Of a DNA stretch of 64,000 nucleotides, positions 42,062 to 50,867 are shown piece after piece. Each line of letters starts with the position of its first letter. Positions within the stretch are counted from its first letter, which is position 1. The notes beneath the pieces are model-generated. The model saw only the letters and a program-made list of their open reading frames with translations, had not been told where the DNA came from and did not search any database. The stretch lies in NCBI GenBank assembly GCA_016190205.1, contig JACPQZ010000038.1:1-64000 (forward strand). The letters are read 5' to 3'. This DNA comes from Candidatus Omnitrophota bacterium. Lineage in GTDB: Bacteria > Omnitrophota > JACPQZ01. A program made the translations under genes and the position numbers.

Positions 42062-42479
42062 TTACGGCTTCTCCGGGACAGTATCTTTTTCTATGGTAAT
42101 GGTCTCGGTGATGTTCTTGCCGTCTTCCTTGCGGTACCAGATCGTTTGCTTTTGATCAATAATATTTCCAAAAATTATTGGCTTCCTGGTTCCCACGGCC
42201 TCCTTCCTCAAACACGCGGGGGTTAAGCTGCGATTCGCCCGGCTCTTTCCCGTACGCTCCCTCCGAAGCAAATTGCGCTCGATAAAATTCGAGTCTCTTG
42301 TTCGTCAACTGCACGTCGGGAAGATCAAAAAGACGCTCGCTCGTATGATCAATGGAGTAGGCCTCTTGAGCAGATCCATTTGCATTCTTCACAACGACAC
42401 CGATCGGCCAGCACAAAACGGCCGCCAGCGCACACAACAAAAGACAAACCGCCCTTATTCCAAACACTTTTTCGGTCAT
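42062..42479 (-). pseudogene. Small exported protein gene with frameshift in an A5/T5 tract
   Basis: ATG 42479 follows GGAGGTGATG, an excellent ribosome site. The first frame encodes 107 residues with a signal peptide (AVCLLLCALAAVLCWPIG) and stops at 42156 just after ANNFWKYY. Removing one base of the five-base homopolymer at 42170-42174 would join it to the second frame ending IEKDTVPEKP at 42062, close to the terminator, for a protein of about 138 residues. Either the gene is frameshifted, or the sequence has a homopolymer error, or the short form is genuine. Function unknown. Confidence 0.5.
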
Positions 42480-42593
42480 GGACATCACCTCCATGACTGA
42501 AGAGTAGCAAAATCACCATGACAGGAACATGAACTTAAAATTACAATTTGTCCATGGAGTGTCTGGGGGGTTTGGATCTTACGAGGGACGTTT

Positions 42594-44114
42594 TTAAGAG
42601 CGGTCCAGACGTGGAAGCCAAACGGTACAGAGGGTCCCCTGGCCGGCGTGGCTCGTCACATCCATACGGCCGCGGTGAACTTCGGTAATCCACCTGCACA
42701 GCCCAAGTCCAATGCCCGTCGCATCTTTGGGCGCATCGCTGCGCGGGCTTGTGATGCCGTTGAAGATGTGCGCCAGCTTTGACTCTGGAATACCCGGTCC
42801 GCTGTCTTGAACGCGGAGCGAGACAATATCTTCTTGTGCCTCTACCTTGATCGTGATGGTTCCATGAGGAGGTGTGTACCTTACAGCATTATCGACAAGA
42901 TTAGATATCAGACGGTTCAAGAGCTTCGCATCGCCCTCTACCCACGCCGCCCCGTCCGTCTCGACCTCCATTTGGACCTTCGCCTTGCGGGCGATGGGCA
43001 TCCAGCGCTCCTTAAGCCGCTCCATCATGGTGGTAAGCTCGACGGGCTCCGTCCTCATCACCCCCTCGCTTCCATCTGTGCGCGCCAGGGTCAATAGCTC
43101 TCCCACCACCTCCGTCATCTCCTCCACCGTGCCGAGCTGCAGGCGCAAAAGGTCCTGGTATTCCTTGGGGCTTCGCGGCGAGCGCAGGGCGAGCTCCACC
43201 TCGCCCCTCATGACCGTGAGCGGGGTCCTTAGCTCATGAGAGGCGGCGGCGCTGAACCGCCTTATTCTCTCAAAGGAATTTTCAATGCGCGAAAGAAGGC
43301 CGTTGAAGGTCACGGCGAGCCGCTCCAATTCGTCCCCGGTCTTCGGCACATCAATGCGGTCAAAAAGACTCTCCGCGCTGATGCGTTGGGCCTGCCGGAT
43401 CATGCGGTTTATGGGATGAAGGGCGGTTGAGGCCACGAGCCACCCCACGAGAACAGCGATGGCAAGCGCAGGCGGCACGAGCAGAAAGAGCCAGAGACGT
43501 AATTCCCTGCGCGCAGCATCCACCCGATTGAGCAAGCCGCCCGTTTGTATGTAATAAAGCCCCTCGCCGTCTTCTACCGCCGGATGGGTTAGAAACCGAA
43601 TGCGGCTCTCTGCTGTCTTGTGCGTACGGTGAACCGGGTGACGTGAGGCCTCATCCGCCGTCACGAGTTCCGGAGTAAGCGACTCAAGTCCCTCAAATCC
43701 CCAGGACGCCGCCAGGACATTACCCCCATGGTCCAGAATGCGGAAGGGGCGTGCCGTTTCAAGCATGCGCGTCGCTTGCGCCCAGGCCGCGATTACTTCG
43801 GAGAGCTTCCCCTCGCGGACGGCAGCCTTGAGCGGCTGTTGGGGCGACTCCATCCAGTTCCCCAACTCGCTCTCGCCTCTCCAGTAAGCGCTGATTGCGC
43901 TTTCGACTCCCTCGGCATGCGATCTAAGTGTCTGGTCGAGCTGCCGCCCCATCCCCGTAGACAATATGGAATAGAGAATGACGGTAAAGATAGCCAGGAC
44001 ACAAGCCCAGACGCCCACGTACCACAAGGTGAGAGAAAGCCGTATGGAGGTTTTGTGGCGCCTGAACTTCCCCAGCCGGCTCCTATGGGGCGCCTGGGCG
44101 GTCGACATGCTCAT
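42594..44114 (-). CDS. Heavy-metal-type sensor histidine kinase (CusS-like)
   Basis: A 506-residue kinase with helix 1 (VGVWACVLAIFTVILYSI), a periplasmic domain (about 55-205), helix 2 (LFLLVPPALAIAVLVGWLVA), HAMP, then SHELRTPLTVMRGEVE (His site), NLVDNAVRYTPPHGTI, DSGPGIPESKLAHIF and GIGLGLCRWITEVH. This subclass commonly senses copper, silver or cell-envelope stress. It overlaps the response regulator gene upstream by 32 nt. No metal efflux genes adjoin, so the signal is open. Confidence 0.88.
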   Translation of the reverse strand: MSMSTAQAPHRSRLGKFRRHKTSIRLSLTLWYVGVWACVLAIFTVILYSILSTGMGRQLDQTLRSHAEGVESAISAYWRGESELGNWMESPQQPLKAAVREGKLSEVIAAWAQATRMLETARPFRILDHGGNVLAASWGFEGLESLTPELVTADEASRHPVHRTHKTAESRIRFLTHPAVEDGEGLYYIQTGGLLNRVDAARRELRLWLFLLVPPALAIAVLVGWLVASTALHPINRMIRQAQRISAESLFDRIDVPKTGDELERLAVTFNGLLSRIENSFERIRRFSAAASHELRTPLTVMRGEVELALRSPRSPKEYQDLLRLQLGTVEEMTEVVGELLTLARTDGSEGVMRTEPVELTTMMERLKERWMPIARKAKVQMEVETDGAAWVEGDAKLLNRLISNLVDNAVRYTPPHGTITIKVEAQEDIVSLRVQDSGPGIPESKLAHIFNGITSPRSDAPKDATGIGLGLCRWITEVHRGRMDVTSHAGQGTLCTVWLPRLDRS

Positions 44115-44784
44115 CCGTACCTTCTAAAATGTAACCACTCCCTCTCACCGTCCGGATCAGGCCGTCCCCGGAATCACCTCCCAGCTTCTTCCGAAGCCGG
44201 GCGATCAAGACGTCGATCACGTTTGACATGGAATCAAAGTCATGCTCCCAGACGTGCTCAGACAGCATCGTCCTCGTTACAACTTTCCCCTGGTTACGGA
44301 CGAGAAACTCGAGCACCGAGTACTCTCGTGTCGTCAACTGGACCATCTGCCCGGCGTGCGTGACGCTGTGCTTTGAGGTGTCCATTTCCAAACCCCCCGC
44401 CCGGAGGACCAAGGGGTACAACTCACCCTGTCTCCGCAAAAGCGCCCGCAGGCGCGCGAGGAGCTCTTCGAATTTAAACGGTTTGACTAAATAATCATCT
44501 GCCCCTTTATTGAGCGCTTCCACCTTGTCCTTTAGATCATCCTTTGCGGTCAGGACCAAGACAGGCACCTTATTTTGATGAGCACGGAGGTGTGTCAAGA
44601 CCTCGATCCCATCCCGCTTGGGCAGGCGCAGGTCCAAGACCATGGCGTCGTATTCCCCGGTCTCCGCCATAAACAGGGCCTCTTCGCCGTCCTGGGCCAC
44701 ATCCACGGTAAATTGCTCCTCCCGCAGGCCCCGGCGTACAAACTGCGCTACTCGCGGTTCATCTTCGACCAAGAGAACACGCAC
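44083..44784 (-). CDS. OmpR-family response regulator (CusR-like)
   Basis: A 233-residue regulator. The start is GTG 44784, seven bases after GGAGGG; the receiver domain begins at once (VRVLLVEDEP). Phosphoacceptor in AMVLDLRLPKRDG and Lys in LVKPFKFEEL. The winged helix has LTTREYSVLEFLVRNQGKVVT and SNVIDVLIARLRKKLG. It is partner of the overlapping sensor kinase. A candidate target is the barrel protein gene directly upstream (44998-45567). Confidence 0.9.
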   Translation of the reverse strand: MRVLLVEDEPRVAQFVRRGLREEQFTVDVAQDGEEALFMAETGEYDAMVLDLRLPKRDGIEVLTHLRAHQNKVPVLVLTAKDDLKDKVEALNKGADDYLVKPFKFEELLARLRALLRRQGELYPLVLRAGGLEMDTSKHSVTHAGQMVQLTTREYSVLEFLVRNQGKVVTRTMLSEHVWEHDFDSMSNVIDVLIARLRKKLGGDSGDGLIRTVRGSGYILEGTDEHVDRPGAP

Positions 44785-44845
44785 CGTCAAACCCTCCACA
44801 CGCTCGTCTTTCAAGTATTATATTCCTCAAGCCGCCCCAAAAAAA

Positions 44846-44875
44846 GGGCCGTTGAAGCACCCACTTCAACGGCCC
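44846..44875 (-). terminator. Intrinsic terminator after the OmpX/OmpA-like barrel gene
   Basis: Arms GGGCCGTTGAAG and CTTCAACGGCCC enclose a 6-nt loop. The reverse-strand copy is followed by TTTTTTTTGG, marking the end of the transcript from 44998-45567 before the two-component pair. Confidence 0.88.
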
Positions 44876-44997
44876 CTTCAGCGTCCTTACGGGGGGGAGA
44901 CCCCGCTTTTTAATCCCCGGGCCGACCTGCCCCACGAGGTCCTGCGCCGGGGAATCTTTTTTCTCCGGTTTCCCCTTAAGGAGACGCCTTAATAACG

Positions 44998-45567
44998 TCA
45001 AAACCGGAGGCCGACCGACACCCCCGGCATTACATCTGCATCCGCCCCGCGCCCATTTTTAAGGTCTGTAAAATTCACCGTGAGCCGCGTATCCAGGCTT
45101 GTGTTCGGTGAGATGGCATGATCATATCCGAACCCGACCGGAATAAGCCATGAGGTATCGGAATCACGGAAGTCGGAATGGACAAACCCGGCGCCCGCAT
45201 GGAGGTACACCCTCCCGACCCCTTCCGTCTCGGGGAGATCCATCCAATATTTTCCCTGGCCCGAGAGCCCGAAGAGCGCCATGTCATCTGAAAAGCCCAG
45301 CTGTGCCATGGGGCCGAATGACACCCGATCGCTCACGAAACGGTCCAGAGAGGCATTGAGCGTAAAGGCCGTGTCATCGGGTGTGCTGGCAAGAAATCCG
45401 GGCCCAAAGCCGAAGGACCATTCGTTTTCTGATGGAGCGTGTACCTGTGTTACAGCACCTTCGTTGTACGCCGAGGTGGCCGTCGCCCCCTGCGCCCAAG
45501 AGGGTTGCGGTACGAAACAGATGGCTGCAAATCCCCACACGAACCACTGGTGCAACTGTCTCATCAT
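44998..45567 (-). CDS. Small outer-membrane beta-barrel protein
   Basis: A 189-residue protein starting at ATG 45567 behind GGAGGGAG. Signal peptide ends near QPSWA; about eight strands follow with aromatic girdles and a last strand GVSVGLRF, as in OmpX/OmpA-barrel or OmpW-like families. Specific function unknown. It has its own terminator and lies just upstream of the CusRS-like genes, so it may be one of their targets or an envelope-stress protein. Confidence 0.75.
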   Translation of the reverse strand: MMRQLHQWFVWGFAAICFVPQPSWAQGATATSAYNEGAVTQVHAPSENEWSFGFGPGFLASTPDDTAFTLNASLDRFVSDRVSFGPMAQLGFSDDMALFGLSGQGKYWMDLPETEGVGRVYLHAGAGFVHSDFRDSDTSWLIPVGFGYDHAISPNTSLDTRLTVNFTDLKNGRGADADVMPGVSVGLRF

Positions 45568-45665
45568 GTGAGCTCCCTCCAGCTTTACACCCGAAAGTCT
45601 ACCACCCGGCAGGTGACACAAAGATGACAATTACATTAAAAATCTGTCATGTTTCAGGCAGGGGA

Positions 45666-46442
45666 TCAACGCTCGTGCAGTTCGAAGGCGCGCAGCGCTG
45701 TGACGAAATTGCCGTAATGGGCGGGGTCTTTGACAAACCCGTCCGCGCCGCTCTTGAGGGACCTGACCTCATAATCAAAACCGGAATAGGAATACACGAG
45801 GACTGGAACACGTGTCGTGATCGCCCGGTCCGAAAGCGCGGTGGACAATACCTCCTTTACCCTACGGACTGCCTCCTCTCCCGGCAGTTCCTTCTGAACA
45901 TATTCCATGAGGATATAGTTGGGGAGTTCTTTTCTCAGGGCCCCCTCCAGCTTGCTTATATCCTCTATCAAAACCACCTGATAACGCTCCTCTTTGAGAC
46001 AGTCCATAAGCCCTTGACAGTGGGGATTGGATTTTAAGTCCAGCAAAAACACGACCTGCGCCTCGATCTGCTCCCAAATGAGCCTCATCTTGAGCAAAAG
46101 CTCATCCATCTCGAAGGGCTTCGCGAGAAAGGCATCCGCGTCCACGTCTTGAAACGTGCGGCGCAAATCCTCCCGCGCCGTCATGATGATGACGGGGTAA
46201 CGGGGCCGGGCATGCTCCGTGCAGAGTTTTGTGTAGACAGATATCCCGCTCTCTTCCGGCATGGTGAGGTCGAGCAAAATCATATCGGGCGCAATAGTAT
46301 CCACCGCCTCAAGCGCAGTTTTTCCATCATGGGCGGTGAAGACATCGTAGCCCTCAAGCTCCAGGTTTCTCTTTAAAAGAGCGACCAGATCCTTTTCGTC
46401 ATCTACCACCAGGATCTTGCGGGGACTGGCTTGAATTTTCAT
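45666..46442 (-). CDS. Response regulator with receiver plus degenerate second receiver-like domain
   Basis: A 258-residue protein; ATG 46442 overlaps the stop of the VIT1-type transporter gene (ATGA). The first domain is a full receiver (VVDDEKD, PDMILLDLTMPEESG, FLAKPFEMDELL). The second half (from about residue 130: AQVVFLLDLKSNPHCQG to the end) has the alternating pattern of a receiver fold but no clear phosphoacceptor. There is no DNA-binding or enzymatic output. It may act by protein contact, possibly on its coupled transporter or on orphan kinases nearby (39611, 33333). Confidence 0.8.
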   Translation of the reverse strand: MKIQASPRKILVVDDEKDLVALLKRNLELEGYDVFTAHDGKTALEAVDTIAPDMILLDLTMPEESGISVYTKLCTEHARPRYPVIIMTAREDLRRTFQDVDADAFLAKPFEMDELLLKMRLIWEQIEAQVVFLLDLKSNPHCQGLMDCLKEERYQVVLIEDISKLEGALRKELPNYILMEYVQKELPGEEAVRRVKEVLSTALSDRAITTRVPVLVYSYSGFDYEVRSLKSGADGFVKDPAHYGNFVTALRAFELHER

Positions 46443-47152
46443 TGCATCATCTCCTGACAATAACTGAAGGCCTTCCCGGCTAAGAAACCGATCCCAGCCG
46501 AGCCCACGGCCACCGCAAAGAACTGTAAGCCCGATAGGAAAGCGGGGCGCCTGGCTACAAGCCCCTTCCAATAGCCCACCCCGAAAAGCACGAGGGAGGA
46601 GAGGAGGCAGGAGGAAGGAAGCGCGCCCCCTCCTTCCATGAAGAGATACGGAAGAAGCGGGATGCCTCCCCCGATTACAAATGACATATACATGACTGCG
46701 GCCGCCTTGATAGGATCCCGGATCTCGGCCGTGCCCAACCCCAGCACCTTCTCCTGAAAAGTGCGCAGGAACACCCGCTTTTCGTGCGCGAGGAGTTTGA
46801 CCAGACGATAGGCCGCCTCTCTGGAAAGCCCCTCTCCGGCCAAGGCCTCCAAAAGGCCCTCCCTGGCCTCGTGAGGTTCCTCAACCGCGAAGGCCTCCTG
46901 GTCTTTAAGCTCCTTGTCGAAAATCTCCTTTTCGGCATGCGTAGACAGATAAGAGCCCGTGGCCATGGAGAGCGCTCCCGTCACGACCGCAGCAAGCCCA
47001 GTCAAAATCACCGCCGGCCGGCTCCCGGTCGCCGACTGAATGCCGGTCAAGAGTCCCACCGTGCTGATGAGACCATCCTGGATCCCGAACACGAACTCGC
47101 GTATCCGCCCGAGCGACGCTACCCGGGCCTTTTTCTTGTCAAGTGCTTCCAT
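46439..47152 (-). CDS. VIT1/CCC1-family iron/manganese transporter
   Basis: A 237-residue membrane protein. Characteristic N-terminal stretch FVFGIQDGLISTVGLLTG, then ALSMATGSYLSTHAEKEIF, a cytosolic acidic helical hairpin (EEPHEAREGLLEALAG), and helices with GGGIPLLPYLF. The family exports or sequesters Fe(II)/Mn(II), which fits an organism with FeoB uptake. It is followed in the same operon by a receiver-only protein and preceded by peroxiredoxin 5 bp upstream, which suggests an iron/oxidative-stress unit. Confidence 0.87.
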   Translation of the reverse strand: MEALDKKKARVASLGRIREFVFGIQDGLISTVGLLTGIQSATGSRPAVILTGLAAVVTGALSMATGSYLSTHAEKEIFDKELKDQEAFAVEEPHEAREGLLEALAGEGLSREAAYRLVKLLAHEKRVFLRTFQEKVLGLGTAEIRDPIKAAAVMYMSFVIGGGIPLLPYLFMEGGGALPSSCLLSSLVLFGVGYWKGLVARRPAFLSGLQFFAVAVGSAGIGFLAGKAFSYCQEMMQ

Positions 47153-47157
47153 GGGCT

Positions 47158-47685
47158 CTAGTATTTAAACTCCGGGTCTCCCGTTTCCTCACCGGGTCTC
47201 CAGTCAGCCGGGCAGAGCCTTTGGGTCTTAAGGGCCTTCAAGACGCGCAGGGTTTCCTCCACGCTGCGGCCCACGTTCATATGGCTCATCACAGAATAGG
47301 CAACGGTCCCCGCGGGGTCTATGACAAAGGTGGCGCGCAGGGGAAGATTTGACGCCGCATCCAAAACGCCGTAGCTTTTTGCAAGCGCGCGGTCAGGGTC
47401 GCTTAAGAGCAGGTATGAGATGCCGCCCAGCTCCTCCGCCCAGGCGGCATGGGTTTCGAGGGAATCGGCGCTCGCGCCCAAAAGGACTGCCCCCTCATTC
47501 CGGAAGGCCGCCGCCGCCTTTTCAAAGCCGATGACCTCGGTCGGGCAGATGAAAGTGAAATCCTTCGGATAAAAAAACAGAACCGCCCATTTCCCCTTCA
47601 GTTGACTTAAAGAGACGCGTATTTTGTTCCGTTTCTCGATCGCGCCGAGAGAAAAGGGCGGGGCAGGCTGGTTGACTGACAGCAT
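47158..47685 (-). CDS. Peroxiredoxin, AhpC/TSA 2-Cys type
   Basis: A 175-residue peroxidase with peroxidatic Cys in FTFICPTE and resolving Cys near the C-terminus (RLCPADW), reducing hydrogen peroxide and organic peroxides with thioredoxin-like donors. ATG 47685 is preferred; an in-frame GTG is at 47700. Divergent from the alternative oxidase gene, with only 54 bp between them, so the two oxygen-related genes may share control. Confidence 0.92.
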   Translation of the reverse strand: MLSVNQPAPPFSLGAIEKRNKIRVSLSQLKGKWAVLFFYPKDFTFICPTEVIGFEKAAAAFRNEGAVLLGASADSLETHAAWAEELGGISYLLLSDPDRALAKSYGVLDAASNLPLRATFVIDPAGTVAYSVMSHMNVGRSVEETLRVLKALKTQRLCPADWRPGEETGDPEFKY

Positions 47686-47739
47686 GTGCCAATTGTACAC
47701 GTAAACCCGCTTGGGCTTCCATGATAAAATAGACTTGCC

Positions 47740-48414
47740 ATGAACCCTGACGAGACTGAACCCCTCACCGGCAGCGGGGACCTAAAGCGCGAGGCGGAAA
47801 AAACCCTGGGCTCGGCCCGGCGCCGCTATGGGCTCCTCGCCCGGATGCTCTTTGTGACCCTGGACCTCGTCTACGGCCGCAAGAGGACGCTCTCGAAATT
47901 TAAAGTCCTCGAGGTCATCGCCAGGGTCCCCTACCAGGCCTGGGAGCACGTGGCCTACATCGCCGTGACCCACACCTACCGCTGGCCGGATTTCGCCCGC
48001 CGGATCTTTGACTTTGTCAAAGAATCCCGGGCCCAGCAGGACAATGAGCAGTGGCACCTCCTCATCCTGGAAGAGCTCGTGCAGAAGAAAGGAATCCGGG
48101 AGGGCTTCTTCCGGCACCGGCTCTTGCCACAGTTCATCGCGTTTTTCTTTTACCACACGAGCTGGCTCCTGTACGTCATCAGGCCCGCCTTAAGCTACTC
48201 TTTGAATGCGGACTTCGAAGACCACGCCGAGCACGAATACATGGAGTTTGCGAAAGAGAACCCCAGTTTTGAGCACGAACCTTTCGACAGTACATTCAGG
48301 GAAAACTACGCCCGGCTCTCGAACCTGGCGGATTTATTCAGGCGGATAGGGCTGGATGAGCGGATGCATAAGGAGGAAAGCTTAAATCGCATTGAAAAGG
48401 CGCGGTTCTCGTAG
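47740..48414 (+). CDS. Alternative oxidase-family di-iron quinol oxidase
   Basis: A 224-residue four-helix di-iron protein. KVLEVIARVPYQAWEH matches the first AOX/PTOX helix (LETIARVPY). DNEQWHLLILEEL, FEDHAEHEYMEF and LDERMHKEES supply the further Glu and His ligands of a di-iron site. The family oxidises quinol with O2 without pumping protons, protecting against oxygen or an over-reduced quinone pool. ATG 47740 follows a possible -10 GATAAAAT. Divergent from peroxiredoxin, it fits a microaerobic or oxygen-detoxifying role. Confidence 0.82.
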   Translation: MNPDETEPLTGSGDLKREAEKTLGSARRRYGLLARMLFVTLDLVYGRKRTLSKFKVLEVIARVPYQAWEHVAYIAVTHTYRWPDFARRIFDFVKESRAQQDNEQWHLLILEELVQKKGIREGFFRHRLLPQFIAFFFYHTSWLLYVIRPALSYSLNADFEDHAEHEYMEFAKENPSFEHEPFDSTFRENYARLSNLADLFRRIGLDERMHKEESLNRIEKARFS

Positions 48415-48424
48415 CTCGTTCTCA

Positions 48425-49450
48425 ATGAAAGCCACCAGTCGGATTTACCGGCTTGCGGCGGCCGTTCTAAGTGCATTCGTCATCGCTTCACAAATTGAGG
48501 GACCGCTGGCGTCCCCGGTTGAGGAGAAAGGAAACGACATGGAGATGTACAAAGTAATCCCCGATTCGGCTTCTATCATTCTGCGCGCGACGCACATCCT
48601 CTTGGTGCGTGTTGAGGAAGTTAAGAAGGGGCCTCCCGCCCGCGAAGCTGACGCAGGTCTTGTGACGGAAAGGTTGCGCCTAAAGCTCGCGCTGGAAGAA
48701 ACGCTTAAAGGAAGGACGACAGAACCCGGCGGAACTGTGTTGGATGTCGAGGTGCTTCAGCACAGTTTGCCCACAGGCCGGATCGCCGCGCTTCCAGGGG
48801 TGTGGTCGGGGTGGGACGTTAAGCCCGGCACCCGGCTCATCGCCTTTTGTGTGGGTGCGGAGCTATCGGCCGCCAAGCTACTCGCCGATCCCAATATCCA
48901 GAAGCTAAAGGGCGCCCAGGAAAGTCTCACCGGGGTGCGCCTTGCCCTTGGCGCCGAGGGCAAGAATTTAAGTCCAAACGCCCTTCTCGACGCCGCAGCC
49001 TCCGAATCCGCAGAGCTCGATGAACTCTTCGCCGACTACTTCTGGTGCCGTTTGGAAGCGCCGGCCCTCAAGGATTTCAAAACATTCGATGCCGTGGCGA
49101 ATCTCATCGAGCGCCCTGACCTTTCCCCATCCTTCTGCGCCATGTTGCTCGATTCCGTCAACGCCTCGCTCGCCGCCTCGGACACGGTACCGGCGGGCCA
49201 TGTCCACCGCCTGGCCGTTCTTTTCTTCCGCCTGTGCGCGCTTAAAACAGCTCGCGAAGTCCACGACGACATCGTGGGCACTTACCTACCGGCCCTCCTT
49301 CACCTGGAAGACCCCGACGAAACCCCGTTAAAGCCATCCGAAGTTTTTAAGGACTACCCCACTGACCGCCCGCGCGCCCTGAAGGCCCTGGCGGGCTACC
49401 GGGGCGATCAGGCCGACTATGCCGCACAGATAATTGATTGGCTGCGTTGA
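48425..49450 (+). CDS. Hypothetical secreted protein
   Basis: A 341-residue protein with an N-terminal hydrophobic signal (YRLAAAVLSAFVIASQIEG). No family recognised. An N-terminal half rich in beta strands (ILRATHILLVRVEEV, VLDVEVLQHSL) is followed by a helical half. ATG 48425 lies 11 bp after the oxidase stop; a TTG at 48392 overlaps that gene. Possibly co-transcribed with the alternative oxidase. Composition is like its neighbours. Confidence 0.65.
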   Translation: MKATSRIYRLAAAVLSAFVIASQIEGPLASPVEEKGNDMEMYKVIPDSASIILRATHILLVRVEEVKKGPPAREADAGLVTERLRLKLALEETLKGRTTEPGGTVLDVEVLQHSLPTGRIAALPGVWSGWDVKPGTRLIAFCVGAELSAAKLLADPNIQKLKGAQESLTGVRLALGAEGKNLSPNALLDAAASESAELDELFADYFWCRLEAPALKDFKTFDAVANLIERPDLSPSFCAMLLDSVNASLAASDTVPAGHVHRLAVLFFRLCALKTAREVHDDIVGTYLPALLHLEDPDETPLKPSEVFKDYPTDRPRALKALAGYRGDQADYAAQIIDWLR

Positions 49451-49514
49451 AGATAAGTACGTGCGCCCAGCCCTTCGACTTCGCTCGGGACGGGCGCCAA
49501 CTCCTATAAGAACT

Positions 49515-49588
49515 TGCGCCCAGCAAGATTCGAACTTGCGGCCTTCTGATTCGTAGTCAGACGCTCTATCCAACTGAGCTATGGGCGC
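49515..49588 (-). tRNA. tRNA-Arg (anticodon ACG)
   Basis: The 74-nt cloverleaf pairs GCGCCCA with TGGGCGC at the acceptor. The D arm is in TAGCTCAGTTGGATAGAGC, the anticodon loop CTACGAA gives ACG, and the T arm contains GTTCGAATC. Discriminator A; CCA is not encoded. Confidence 0.96.
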
Positions 49589-49614
49589 GGAAGGACGCTT
49601 GAGTATAGCAAATT

Positions 49615-50286
49615 TCAATGAGTAGTTATAGATCTGCTTGCCAGATAGTTTAGGAATGATTCAAAGCCCCTCTTCTCATAATGCGCTCTGATTTCCTTCT
49701 CTAAAAGGCCCCCCAATGCAGCTTGGTAATCCCTCTTGGTGAATTGGTGAATGTGTGATATGAGGGCCTTCCTATCTTGATTCGACACCTCCGGCTTAAT
49801 CCCTTTCTTAATAAGAAACTCGAGATCAAAATAGTCCCTCAGCTCGCTCCTTGTAAGAGCCGCCTCTACCTTTCGTCTGGCCATTTCTTCCAAGGATAAG
49901 GTTTTAACAAGGACTTGACGTGACCCGTATTTTGAAAAAGCGATTCTTTCTTCAATGCCCTGCTTGGCCATCTCCTTTCTGATTTCGATCTTCATCCTTC
50001 TATGATACATGCCGGACCTGAACTCAAACAGCAGGGTAAATCGCTTGCTCTTGTGATCTGTCATTTCGTAGCGATTCGACAAAATGCGCAGCATTTTCTT
50101 GAAAAAGATGCCATACTCGAGCCTCTTTACAAACCAAAAATCTAAATCAACGGAATATCGAGGCAGCTCATGGCAGAGACGCAGCATCGTCCCGCCTCCA
50201 AAGACAAGAGGTTTTAACGCCCCTTCGCTATGCAGGGCTTCCAAAACCTCCATCTCGAACAATTCGTGCCGGCTCAAATCTGCCAT
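49615..50286 (-). CDS. AbiEii-type nucleotidyltransferase toxin
   Basis: A 223-residue protein with the nucleotidyltransferase signature GGGTMLRLCHELPRYSVDLDFW, including both catalytic Asp residues. A later LVKTLSLEEMARRKVEAAL and SELRDYFDLEFL are typical of AbiEii. Such toxins inactivate tRNA or other targets and give phage-resistance. It overlaps the antitoxin-like gene by 13 nt. The toxin looks intact, whereas the antitoxin gene carries an early stop. Confidence 0.85.
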   Translation of the reverse strand: MADLSRHELFEMEVLEALHSEGALKPLVFGGGTMLRLCHELPRYSVDLDFWFVKRLEYGIFFKKMLRILSNRYEMTDHKSKRFTLLFEFRSGMYHRRMKIEIRKEMAKQGIEERIAFSKYGSRQVLVKTLSLEEMARRKVEAALTRSELRDYFDLEFLIKKGIKPEVSNQDRKALISHIHQFTKRDYQAALGGLLEKEIRAHYEKRGFESFLNYLASRSITTH

Positions 50287-50858
50287 AGGGTTTTTAAGAT
50301 CCTTCTCGTCGGCTCGGGAAAGCGTTTAGAAAAATCCTTGAGCAGCTTCACATCAAATTTCGCCTTATCTACGCTGCTGACATCCAGGCGGTACCTCCCG
50401 AGCGTCATGATATATAAGGCATCCAAAAGCGCCTTCTCCGGCCTCGCAATAAAATAGTTATTCCTCTTTACAAACCCGAAGTACAATTCCTTTGCCACCT
50501 TCGTGTACTCAAATTGCCGCGCAACGGTCACTACCTTTTTGGTTCTCTTGACAGCTATAGACTCGACAAAGTCTTGTTGAACCTGTGTCGTTGCTTCATA
50601 AAAAGCAAGGGCAGTGGTAAGAGATATGTACGAGGGGACCTGAAGTCTGTTCGCCAGCATGAACAGCTCATCATCCCTAGCGCGTTCCCACCGTCCGCTT
50701 AGGACATAGACGTCTCTCATCGGCCGTATGAGCAGACCCTGCCGGACGTACCGCGAGCAGCTCACCTTGGCCGAGGCCGCCTAAACCTCCAGGGCCCTCG
50801 CTGCGTCACGCACCGAGAAGTAAAAGGACTTTATGGCACTTAGCCGAGTTATTTTCAT
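50274..50858 (-). pseudogene. AbiEi-type antitoxin gene with in-frame amber codon
   Basis: From ATG 50858 the frame encodes the winged-helix N-terminus typical of AbiEi (ITRLSAIKSFYFSVRDAARA), meets TAG at codon 26 (50783-50781), and continues in the same frame through AASAKVSCSRYVRQGLLIRP to the normal C-terminal domain ending ILKTLWQI. Restarting at GTG 50765 would give 163 residues lacking half the DNA-binding domain. A single change (for example TCG to TAG) explains the stop. The gene may be inactive for autoregulation yet still neutralise the toxin through its C-terminal domain. Confidence 0.75.
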
Positions 50859-50867
50859 AGGTACAAA

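Noticed and set aside
42470-42494. TCATGGA...TCCATGA inverted repeat at the small exported-protein start as an operator
   Set aside because: It consists of two in-frame ATG contexts around the ribosome site; the symmetry is likely fortuitous.
44880-44997. GC-rich inverted segments after the barrel gene as a second terminator or small gene
   Set aside because: Pairings such as GACCT/AGGTC are short, and the overlapping 80-codon frame crosses the proven terminator; nothing convincing remains.
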